From positions 1 through 16,150 of the forward strand of contig JAFWEA010000098.1 in assembly GCA_017543005.1 (NCBI GenBank): a DNA stretch of 16,150 nt. Reading direction: 5' to 3'. The notes below the pieces were generated by a model. That model was given only the letters and a program-made list of their open reading frames with translations. It did not search any database and was not told the origin of the DNA. The translations under genes were made by a program, and so were the position numbers. How positions within the stretch are numbered: position 1 is the stretch's first letter; each line of letters starts with the position of its first letter. The DNA is from Solobacterium sp. GTDB lineage: Bacteria > Bacillota_I > Bacilli_A > Erysipelotrichales > Erysipelotrichaceae. Below, in pieces: positions 6,531 to 12,977 of the stretch.

Positions 6531-7613
6531 ATGACTGAAACCATGCTGACAATCGAGATGGCGAATACGCTGACTGACTGGTACCGGAAGAACAAACGGG
6601 ACCTGCCCTGGCGCAATACGGGCAATCCCTATGATGTCTGGCTCAGTGAAATCATGCTCCAGCAGACCAGGGTGGAAGCCATCCTGCCCCGCTTCATCGC
6701 TTTCCGCCGGGCCCTGCCCGACATTGCCGCGCTGGCGGCCTGTCCGGAAGATGAGCTGATGAAACTGTGGGAAGGCATGGGTTATTATTCCCGGGCCCGC
6801 AATCTGCAGAAGTGTGCCGTGCTTGTCCGTGACCGGTATCAGGGCACTCTGCCGGCTGATCCGCTGGAACTCAAAAAACTGCCCGGCATCGGTGATTATA
6901 CGGCCGGGGCGGTTGCGGCAATTGCCTACGGTCTGCCGGTGCCGGCGGTCGACGGCAACGTCCTGCGGGTCATGGCCCGACTCTTTTCCATCCGCGAAGA
7001 TATCCGCCAGCCGGAAACACGCAGCCGCGTCAGCAGCCTGATTGCCGGCCTGTATGAGCGTCACCCGGATCTTTCCGGCAGCTGGATTTCCGATTTCACC
7101 CAGGGCCTGATGGAACTCGGGGCCCTGGTCTGCATCCCCAACGGTGCACCCCTGTGCACTTCCTGCCCCCTGCAGCTGTTCTGTCAGGCCAATAAGAACC
7201 ATGAAACAGCGGTGATTCCCTTCCGATCAAAGCAGAAAAGCCGCAGGGTTATTCCCATGACGGTCCTGGTCATCCGGGCCGGTGACCGCTTTGTCATCCG
7301 TCGAAGGCCGTCTGACGGCCTGCTGGCCGGTCTGTATGAGTTCATCAACCTGGATGGTCATCTGGCCCCGGACGAAGTCATTACAGAATTGGAAAGACAG
7401 AAGATCCGGGTACTCCATATCCGCAGCCTGCCCAGCGCAAAGCACATCTTCACGCACCGGGAATGGGATATGACCGGCTATGAAATCATGATCGATCCGG
7501 AACAAACCATTCCGGAGAACTGGCAGGCTGTAACAGAAAAGGAACTGAAATCTCTTCCGGTTCCTTCTGCGTTTGATGCTTATATGAACTGTTATGATTT
7601 GCGGGAATCCTGA
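6531..7613 (+). CDS. mutY: A/G-specific adenine DNA glycosylase MutY, 360 aa
   Basis: Removes adenine mispaired with 8-oxoguanine in DNA (GO base-excision repair). The HhH-GPD domain shows LPWRNTGNPYDVWLSEIMLQQT with catalytic Glu40, the helix-hairpin-helix LPGIGDYTAGAVA (117-129), and VDGNVLRV with catalytic Asp141, matching Glu37/Asp138 of E. coli. The [4Fe-4S] ligands are Cys201, Cys209, Cys212 and Cys218, spaced CX7CX2CX5C; the first gap is one residue longer than in E. coli MutY. The C-terminal NUDIX-like domain (about 235-360), with IFTHREW, recognises 8-oxoG. No Shine-Dalgarno precedes the Met codons at 6531, 6543 or 6558; 6531 is kept because it fits a leaderless message, while 6558 aligns best with the E. 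coli N-terminus. The 3' end overlaps the convergent DUF262 gene by 22 bp. Confidence 0.95.
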   Translation: MTETMLTIEMANTLTDWYRKNKRDLPWRNTGNPYDVWLSEIMLQQTRVEAILPRFIAFRRALPDIAALAACPEDELMKLWEGMGYYSRARNLQKCAVLVRDRYQGTLPADPLELKKLPGIGDYTAGAVAAIAYGLPVPAVDGNVLRVMARLFSIREDIRQPETRSRVSSLIAGLYERHPDLSGSWISDFTQGLMELGALVCIPNGAPLCTSCPLQLFCQANKNHETAVIPFRSKQKSRRVIPMTVLVIRAGDRFVIRRRPSDGLLAGLYEFINLDGHLAPDEVITELERQKIRVLHIRSLPSAKHIFTHREWDMTGYEIMIDPEQTIPENWQAVTEKELKSLPVPSAFDAYMNCYDLRES

Positions 7614-9748
7614 TCGGTATTCTGCCCGCCGGACCGGCGTCTGACCGGTCTTTTTCTTTTTGCCGGAGCCGGTTTCTTCTCCTCTTCCCGGACTTCAGCG
7701 ACAGGTTCACCCTCGCGCTTTTCCTGATCCGGATTGAACACTTCACCGTTTTCCAGCGTCCAGGCAGAACTGTTATTTCCGCCGCGGTGCATCAGGAACG
7801 AGGCCGCCATGTTCAGATCATGGAAGCGGTAGTTCTTCTCAAACTGGGCCCGCCCGTTTTCATCCTCGGACAGCACGCCGATCTGCACCATATTCAGATA
7901 CTGCGGCCGCATGGACTTCATATCCTGCGGACCGTAAGCCCGCATGGTGCTGCCGGTCAGGATCTCGATCGAGTGCCGGTTGCGGTAGATGGCCCTAGCA
8001 TTTACGGTCGGCACGTTCAGCGCGATGATGTCGTCCCCGGCGGTCAGGGACGCGTGCGATCCTTCATACGGATAGATCTCCACGATCTGATCGATCATCC
8101 GGTCACAGCGTTCCAGGATATCCCGGAAGGTCCAGGAAGTCTTCTTCAGAATCTCGGTATTCATGCGGATATGCTGGGTCTTGGACAGGATCTTCTTCTT
8201 GGCATCAAAGCTCTGGTTGCCCATCCGGGTATTGTCATACTCGGCGCACAGCGTCAGATTGCCGATCAGGTTGACATGGAAGGCATAGTCTTCCTCGTCC
8301 TTGGCATGGGCGGTCCGCTTCCAGTAGGCATTGGGATGCTGGGGCATGATATGTTCGATATTCAAACCGGACACATCCACCTTGGCCGTGGCTCCGTGAT
8401 GCTCAATCCGCTCCAGCACCGAGCGCAGGCACATCAGGGAATAGGCATTGACTTCCTTGAGCTGGCTGCGCAGCTGGTCATCCGTCGGCATGGCCAGGGG
8501 CTTGCCGCGGTTGTAGTTGATCAGGTAGACCCGGGTGATCTCATGGATGCCGCCGTGGTTCTTTTCATAGGTTGTCATGACCGACCGCAGCAGCTGCGGA
8601 AAATAACGGCTCAGGCTGCCGGTATCATAGCCGCATAATGCCCTTCTGGTCATGTAGGAATCCAGCAGGCGGATCTGCCGGATCAGCGTGTCCATATCAA
8701 TCAGCCGGTCTTCGTACAGCGAGAACATGGCCATCAGGAACGGGGCCGGCAGCCGGGAGTCACTGTGCCGGTAATCCTGCAGGGCCGCTTCCACTGCCCT
8801 ATCTTCCGCCGGTCCCTGGTAAATATCCATGTAATAGCGGCAGTAGCGGTTGATCTCCCGCAGTTTCTGCTCTCGGCTGGTGCCGGTCCGGTTCCAGTAT
8901 TCCTTGAAGCCGTCATACACATCCCGGCGGTTGAACAGGTTGTATGTCTTGGCGGCCAGGAAATAGCGGAAGAATTCCTCCAGCCGGCGGGAATCCGGCA
9001 GATAGCGCTCCAGCGGTTCCCAGTACAGGCGGTAATATCTTTCCTGCACATCGCTGGTATAATTCATCAGGATATAGTTCCGGATCAGGTCGGCCGATGT
9101 CAGCGGGGCTCCCGTCGAGTTGATCGATTCGAAGATCTGCTGGGAATTGTCATCCTCCGAAAGCGGGAAAGCCAGGATATCCATCCGGCTGAGACAGTCG
9201 AGGATTTCCAGCAGGGAATACCGGCTGTGCAATTGCTCGATCTGTTTGAAGATATAATCATAATTCCGGTATACGGGTGTTTCCTTCTCCTTGGCACTGA
9301 GATCACGCACACTGCCGTAGATCAGCCGGGAATAGACATCATCATCGGAAATCACCGGTTTCAGCCGCATCCTGGCCTCTTCCAGCACATGCCGGTTGTA
9401 CAGATAGTAATCCTCGATCATGCCGGCAGTTTCCTTTTCCCTGGCCTTCAGGGCCGCATTCTTCAGCGCCAGCAGGAAGATAAACGACGTGGTCAGACGC
9501 TGCTGTCCGTCCACGATCTGGATCTCCCGGAACATGGCAGCCCGCTCCGCTTCCTTGTATATGACGATGCCGAGAAAATGACTGGATGTCCTATGCTCCA
9601 GCAGTCCCTTCATGTCATTGATAAAGCGGGCGGTTTCTATTTCCGGATTCCAGGTGTAATTCCGCTGATAAACCGGAATGACAAACTGGGATCCCATATG
9701 TGTCTTGATAAAGTCCGAGACATTTGTCCGGACAGGTTGTTTCATCAT
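7592..9748 (-). CDS. DUF262-DUF1524 GmrSD/SspE/BrxU-like restriction nuclease, 718 aa
   Basis: A single-chain relative of modification-dependent (type IV) restriction enzymes and DNA-modification-sensing defence nucleases. The N-terminal DUF262 domain has IPVYQRNYTW (24-33), HFLGIVIY (57-64) and the nucleotide-handling motif IVDGQQRLTT (78-87); FESINSTGAPLTSADLIRNYIL (206-227) closes it. A helical middle leads to a DUF1524 HNH-type nuclease: NIEHIMPQ (463-470, His466), LIGNLTLCAEYDNTRMGNQSFDAKK (494-518). Residues about 590-672 (ILTGSTMRA... MAASFLMHRGG...SAW) resemble DUF4357. The tail (676-718) is highly charged, acidic then Lys/Arg-rich. No methylase, ssp or BREX genes are adjacent. The start at 9748 has AAAGGA upstream. 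It lies 48 bp after the uridine phosphorylase stop, beyond a weak hairpin, with little room for a promoter. Family placement is firm; target and activity are inferred. Confidence 0.9.
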   Translation of the reverse strand: MMKQPVRTNVSDFIKTHMGSQFVIPVYQRNYTWNPEIETARFINDMKGLLEHRTSSHFLGIVIYKEAERAAMFREIQIVDGQQRLTTSFIFLLALKNAALKAREKETAGMIEDYYLYNRHVLEEARMRLKPVISDDDVYSRLIYGSVRDLSAKEKETPVYRNYDYIFKQIEQLHSRYSLLEILDCLSRMDILAFPLSEDDNSQQIFESINSTGAPLTSADLIRNYILMNYTSDVQERYYRLYWEPLERYLPDSRRLEEFFRYFLAAKTYNLFNRRDVYDGFKEYWNRTGTSREQKLREINRYCRYYMDIYQGPAEDRAVEAALQDYRHSDSRLPAPFLMAMFSLYEDRLIDMDTLIRQIRLLDSYMTRRALCGYDTGSLSRYFPQLLRSVMTTYEKNHGGIHEITRVYLINYNRGKPLAMPTDDQLRSQLKEVNAYSLMCLRSVLERIEHHGATAKVDVSGLNIEHIMPQHPNAYWKRTAHAKDEEDYAFHVNLIGNLTLCAEYDNTRMGNQSFDAKKKILSKTQHIRMNTEILKKTSWTFRDILERCDRMIDQIVEIYPYEGSHASLTAGDDIIALNVPTVNARAIYRNRHSIEILTGSTMRAYGPQDMKSMRPQYLNMVQIGVLSEDENGRAQFEKNYRFHDLNMAASFLMHRGGNNSSAWTLENGEVFNPDQEKREGEPVAEVREEEKKPAPAKRKRPVRRRSGGQNTDQDSRKS

Positions 9749-9776
9749 TCAATCAAATCCTTTCACTTCCTTACGC

Positions 9777-9798
9777 AAAAGGCGCATGCGCGCCTTTT
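9777..9798 (-). terminator. Hairpin after uridine phosphorylase gene, weak terminator or attenuator
   Basis: AAAAGGCGC and GCGCCTTTT arms around a 4-nt centre form a perfect repeat. On the minus strand the only T run is the four T of the stem, followed by GCG, so termination is probably partial. It overlaps the uridine phosphorylase stop codon (9797-9799). Confidence 0.6.
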
Positions 9799-10576
9799 AC
9801 TGTTTTTCGTCTTCCCGGATCAGAATCCGCAGAGCTTCGATCGCTGCCCGGATCGCCTTGTCCGTATCATGAACCTGCGGGTTCGGCAGACCGGCCTTGG
9901 CTCTTTCCTGGTTGGCCACAGCCAGCAGCACGGTGCCGCATCTGACCCGCAGATAGCTGGCCACGACAAAGAGTGCCGACGATTCCATTTCCGAGGCAAG
10001 ACAGCCCAGCTGCACCCAGGCATCCCACTTGCGCAGCAGTTCCGCGCCGTTGGGCAGGGTTTCCGGCCGATGCTGGCCATAGAAGGAATCCTTGCACTGC
10101 ACAATGCCGGTATGATACGGCGCTTCAATGACCTGCGCGCCTTCCACCAGGGCATTGATCACCTCAAGATTGGCAACTGCCGGAAATTCAATCGGCGCAT
10201 ACTCGCGGCTTGTGCCTTCCATGCGCACGGATCCGGTCGCAATGACCAGGTCCCCGCTCTTGACATTCAGGTCCATACCGCCGCAGGTGCCGACCCGGAT
10301 AAAGGTGTCAGCGCCGACCGCATTCAGTTCTTCCATGGCAATGGAGGCACTGGGACCGCCGATGCCGGTGGAAGTAACCGATACCTTGACCCCGTCAAGA
10401 TATCCGGTGTAGGTTACAAATTCCCGGGAATCCGCCACCAGCCGCGGTTCATCAAAGTAAGCCGCAATCTTGGCACAGCGTTTCGGATCGCCCGGCAGGA
10501 TCACATACCGGCCGACATCACCCTGTCCGACGCCAACATGATACTGCTTGCCGCTGCCTTCAGAATAATCAATCAT
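9797..10576 (-). CDS. udp: Uridine phosphorylase, 259 aa
   Basis: Nucleoside phosphorylase I family; reversibly cleaves uridine with phosphate to uracil and ribose-1-phosphate in the cytoplasm. Visible: the phosphate site ILPGDPKR (26-33), SREFVTYTG (50-58), STGIGGPSASIAMEEL (69-84), FIRVGTCGG (92-100), the ribose-site SEMESS (195-200) and IEFPAVAN (129-136). The base site reads DSFYGQHR with Gln168 and Arg170, corresponding to Gln166/Arg168 that select uracil in E. coli Udp; purine phosphorylases lack this pair. Length is normal. The ATG overlaps the stop of the upstream gene by 8 bp (ATGATTGA), with GGAGTGG as ribosome site inside that gene, so the two are translationally coupled. Last gene of the NAGPA operon. 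Confidence 0.93.
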   Translation of the reverse strand: MIDYSEGSGKQYHVGVGQGDVGRYVILPGDPKRCAKIAAYFDEPRLVADSREFVTYTGYLDGVKVSVTSTGIGGPSASIAMEELNAVGADTFIRVGTCGGMDLNVKSGDLVIATGSVRMEGTSREYAPIEFPAVANLEVINALVEGAQVIEAPYHTGIVQCKDSFYGQHRPETLPNGAELLRKWDAWVQLGCLASEMESSALFVVASYLRVRCGTVLLAVANQERAKAGLPNPQVHDTDKAIRAAIEALRILIREDEKQ

Positions 10577-11642
10577 TTTTCCACTCCACTGCAGGGTTCA
10601 GGGTACTGTCCACCGCCATGCCGGCGATCTTCCAGATACCGCCCTGCTTCATAAATGTCACCTGGAAACCGCTGTTCCAGGTTCTGGATACCTCACCGTT
10701 GGAAGCATAGTAATCAAAGGTCACATAGCCCACCATGGTATCGTCACTCTGCTGGATAATGTTTCTGGCTGTTTCATTGGAGAACCGGGATGTACCGTGT
10801 GACGTGAACCAGTTGTTCTGCATGGTCCGGATCCGGTCATACCAGTCGCTGTTGGTAATGGAGACTGCGGCTACGGCACCCAGGCCGGACTCCTGGGCCG
10901 GGAACTGGGCACATACCTTGATGTCATCGATGAACACCCGGGCATTTTCCGCCGACTGGGCATCCCGGCCGACATAGATCGTATTGGAGAGCACATCGTC
11001 AAGGGTTGTATAACCGTTCTCGCCGACGACCTTGATGACCGGCTTGGCCAGCAGGTTGGTCAGTTCATAGCGGTCCACCTTCGGCGCATTTGTCTTGTCA
11101 TGCAGGCCGAGGAAGTTGCTGGCGGTTACATTGTTCTCGATCAGATACTCACTGGTCAGTTCAATGCCGTTGACAGTGATCTTCAGGCCGGCCGGCACTT
11201 CAACGACATAGTCGTTGTTTCCGGCAAAGACCGTGGATGCCTTCCAGCTGCCGTCAGCCGCCTGCAGAAGCTTCAAGGTGGCGAGATACTTGTGGTTGTA
11301 GACGAGATTGTATGTGTTATCGCCCTCTTCCGCCGGTGCGAATTCAATCCGGGACGTATCCGCATTGGCATAGATTTCCTTCAGTGTGGCAATGTAATCT
11401 TCCTTTGCATTGAGGTGCGGAGCCACCACCAGCGAATCCTCGTAGATCTCATCAAAGCGCTGATTCCTGATCTTCAGCAGATAATCGCTGATGCCGCTCT
11501 CCGGCAGTTTCGCTTCCGCTGCCGCAAATTCTTTCTTCGCATTGTTGACGAATGTAAATCCACCGAAGACGCATCCGGCTGTCACCAGAAGCAGAACAAG
11601 CAGAGCCAGCGGCGTCTTGATGCCTTTTCCTGTCTTTGCCAT
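10569..11642 (-). CDS. Membrane-anchored NTF2-like-domain protein of unknown function, 357 aa
   Basis: I do not recognise a named family. A single hydrophobic segment at about 11-32 after a Lys-rich N-terminus suggests an anchor with the bulk outside the membrane. Cys24 lies in VTAGC, but Thr at -3 makes a lipobox unlikely. The rest looks like a beta-rich NTF2-like fold used in extracytoplasmic proteins of Bacillota: residues 41-170 (ending in DGSWKASTVFAGNN), a short linker domain with ITVNGIELTSEYLIEN (about 180-195) and KPVIKVVGENGYTTLDD, and a C-terminal part (about 260-357) with WYDRIRTMQNNWFTSHGTSRFS and GGIWKIAGMAVDSTLNP. The start at 11642, not the longer frame to 11717, is chosen because GGAGGG lies 8 bases before it and the upstream gene ends 1 bp before. 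It is coupled on both sides: 1 bp after the NAGPA gene, 8-bp overlap with udp. Confidence 0.8.
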   Translation of the reverse strand: MAKTGKGIKTPLALLVLLLVTAGCVFGGFTFVNNAKKEFAAAEAKLPESGISDYLLKIRNQRFDEIYEDSLVVAPHLNAKEDYIATLKEIYANADTSRIEFAPAEEGDNTYNLVYNHKYLATLKLLQAADGSWKASTVFAGNNDYVVEVPAGLKITVNGIELTSEYLIENNVTASNFLGLHDKTNAPKVDRYELTNLLAKPVIKVVGENGYTTLDDVLSNTIYVGRDAQSAENARVFIDDIKVCAQFPAQESGLGAVAAVSITNSDWYDRIRTMQNNWFTSHGTSRFSNETARNIIQQSDDTMVGYVTFDYYASNGEVSRTWNSGFQVTFMKQGGIWKIAGMAVDSTLNPAVEWKND

Positions 11643-11643
11643 A

Positions 11644-12624
11644 TTATTCACCCTCCATGACAATGAATGCCGTCGGCAGATGTCTGGAACCGTACATGGA
11701 TACGGTCTTGTTGACATACTCGCCGTTATAGATCATAGCTGTGGAATTGCCGCCGTCCAGATTGGAAGCCATGTAGGCACCGTAGTCAAACATGACGTCA
11801 ACGATATCCTGGTACTTGGCCCCGAAGGATGACGGGCCGCGGCCGTCCAGGACCAGCAGCAGGAATGTGCCGTCAGGACGCTGGCCGATGGCAGTCCGTG
11901 GGTTCAGGTACGGAACATCTCCCTGGCCTTCCTTGAAGACCTGGTGGAAGTTTGTAATCAGGGTCGGGCCGAAGGTAACACCTTCCTGAATGCCCCAGTC
12001 AATCGCCTGCTGGCCGGTCATGCCGGAGCAGATCAGTTTGCCTTCCTTGTCGATGCCGATGACCGACTGGTACTCATTACGACCGCCGCTGATCAGCTTG
12101 CCTTCATGCACAACGATACCGTAAGCCAGGCCGCCGTTGCCGGTACCGCCGGCATCTTCGAACCCGCCGGCATTGATGCCGGCAATTGCCTTGTTGTTGC
12201 GGACATAGTCCACCAGGCTCGGTGCCTGGGCCCCGCTGTCCATGGCCGGATTGACCGCCACCTTGACCAGGTCGGGATCATAGACCAGAAGCATCCAGCC
12301 TTCGTATGTGCTGCCGGTAACATGTTCCAGCCGCATCTTTTCATGTTCCGCATTTTCATCCGGAGCGTCAATCGGATCCATTTCGACCGTATTGCTTCTG
12401 ATGCTCTTCAGTTCCTCGGCCGTATAGAATCTCGACGCGATCTTATAATCAAATGAATTCTCATCCAGCTTCCGCAGCTGTTCATGACTGTATGCCACTG
12501 CACTGCCCGCGTATTTCTCCTTCATGTAGAAATACCCGGTGCCCAGCACAGACAGCACTGCGATCAGCAGACAGCAGCCGATCAGTGCGCCCGGAGCCAT
12601 ACCCCGTTGCCTTTTATCTGCCAT
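11644..12624 (-). CDS. Phosphodiester glycosidase (NAGPA/DUF2233) family protein, membrane-anchored, 326 aa
   Basis: Belongs to the phosphodiester glycosidase domain family, named after mammalian NAGPA, which removes GlcNAc from a phosphodiester; bacterial members are extracytoplasmic and often called exopolysaccharide biosynthesis proteins. One N-terminal membrane helix (about 11-33) anchors an external domain. Family signatures in order: IAGINAGGFED (147-157), GGLAYGIVVHEGKLISGG (164-181), TFGPTLITN (217-225), NPRTAIGQRPDGTFLLLVLDGR (241-262), and ASNLDGGNSTAMIYNG (286-301), where the Asn/Asp-Gly-Gly-Asn segment is part of the active-site region in the family. Likely substrate: phosphodiester-linked sugars on wall polymers, by inference. 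The start at 12624 has GGAG about 10 bases upstream and a near-consensus promoter. First gene of a three-gene operon. Confidence 0.9.
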   Translation of the reverse strand: MADKRQRGMAPGALIGCCLLIAVLSVLGTGYFYMKEKYAGSAVAYSHEQLRKLDENSFDYKIASRFYTAEELKSIRSNTVEMDPIDAPDENAEHEKMRLEHVTGSTYEGWMLLVYDPDLVKVAVNPAMDSGAQAPSLVDYVRNNKAIAGINAGGFEDAGGTGNGGLAYGIVVHEGKLISGGRNEYQSVIGIDKEGKLICSGMTGQQAIDWGIQEGVTFGPTLITNFHQVFKEGQGDVPYLNPRTAIGQRPDGTFLLLVLDGRGPSSFGAKYQDIVDVMFDYGAYMASNLDGGNSTAMIYNGEYVNKTVSMYGSRHLPTAFIVMEGE

Positions 12625-12653
12625 ATATTATTGTCTCCATTTCTGACCATATT

Positions 12654-12682
12654 ATTATATCGTTTTGCCCTGCCCGGTACAA
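12654..12682 (-). promoter_or_regulatory. Sigma-A promoter of the NAGPA operon
   Basis: On the minus strand TTGTAC (12677-12682), a 17-bp spacer and TATAAT (12654-12659), a perfect -10. The leader is about 23 nt with GGAG as ribosome site. It should drive the glycosidase, the NTF2-like gene and udp. Confidence 0.8.
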
Positions 12683-12698
12683 CGCATAGCGTGGTCCG

Positions 12699-12727
12699 GA
12701 AAAAAATAAAATCCCGCTACAACGGGA
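12699..12727 (-). terminator. Intrinsic terminator of the tRNA-Glu/tRNA-Trp unit
   Basis: On the minus strand TCCCG-TTGTAG-CGGGA followed by a T-rich run (ATTTTATTTTTTT pattern), nine bases after the CCA of tRNA-Trp. Confidence 0.8.
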
Positions 12728-12735
12728 AGGTTGAG

Positions 12736-12809
12736 TGGCAGGGGTGGAGAGAATCGAACTCCCATCAGCGGTTTTGGAGACCGATGTACTGCCATTGTAC
12801 GACACCCCT
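12736..12809 (-). tRNA. tRNA-Trp, anticodon CCA
   Basis: 74 nt: acceptor AGGGGTG/CACCCCT, discriminator G (typical for Trp), encoded CCA. The D stem is GTAC/GTAC with loop AATGGCA. The anticodon loop is CTCCAAA, anticodon CCA at 12775-12777. The T stem is GGGAG/CTCTC with loop TTCGATT. The anticodon stem TCGGT/ACCGC has a U-C mismatch at the outer 27-43 pair. It is the second gene of a two-tRNA transcript after tRNA-Glu, 8 bp apart. Confidence 0.95.
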
Positions 12810-12817
12810 AATAAAAA

Positions 12818-12894
12818 TGGTGACGCGTACGGGATTCGAACCCGTGAATGCCGCCGTGAAAGGGCGGTGTGTTAAGCCACTTCACCAACGCGCC
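12818..12894 (-). tRNA. tRNA-Glu, anticodon TTC
   Basis: 77 nt: acceptor GGCGCGT/ACGCGTC (one G-T pair), discriminator A, encoded CCA. The anticodon stem is CCGCC/GGCGG with loop CTTTCAC, anticodon TTC at 12858-12860. The T stem is ACGGG/CCCGT with loop TTCGAAT. First gene of the tRNA unit, with a strong promoter directly upstream. Confidence 0.95.
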
Positions 12895-12899
12895 ATCGT

Positions 12900-12969
12900 G
12901 GTGCTTTTGAATAATAGCATAATCTCTTTCTGAACACAACAGATTTTTTCGGAATCTTTCAAAAGCACC
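12900..12969. repeat. 11-bp perfect inverted repeat bracketing the tRNA promoter
   Basis: Left arm GGTGCTTTTGA (12900-12910) and right arm TCAAAAGCACC (12959-12969) are exact reverse complements, 48 bp apart. The left arm abuts the -10 hexamer and would be in the tRNA leader; the right arm lies 9 bp past the malQ stop, upstream of the -35. Function unknown. Confidence 0.75.
12911..12939 (-). promoter_or_regulatory. Strong extended -10 promoter of the tRNA-Glu/tRNA-Trp unit
   Basis: On the minus strand TTGTGT (12934-12939), a 17-bp spacer ending in TGC, and TATTAT (12911-12916): an extended -10 arrangement. The start would lie about 10 bp before the tRNA-Glu 5' end. Confidence 0.75.
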
Positions 12970-12977
12970 TGTTTTCT

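Noticed and set aside
8765..10654. A 629-codon open frame on the plus strand across the nuclease and udp genes
   Set aside because: It lies antisense to two well-supported genes with clear motifs, crosses their junction, and shows no domain or ribosome site; such frames are expected opposite G+C-rich genes.
11565..11580. A lipobox in VTAGC of the NTF2-like protein
   Set aside because: Thr at the -3 position departs from the usual Leu/Val/Ile; a plain membrane anchor explains the segment.
11643..11717. An N-terminal extension of the NTF2-like protein to 382 residues
   Set aside because: The extension lies inside the upstream NAGPA gene, while the ATG at 11642 has a good ribosome site and is followed directly by the membrane helix.
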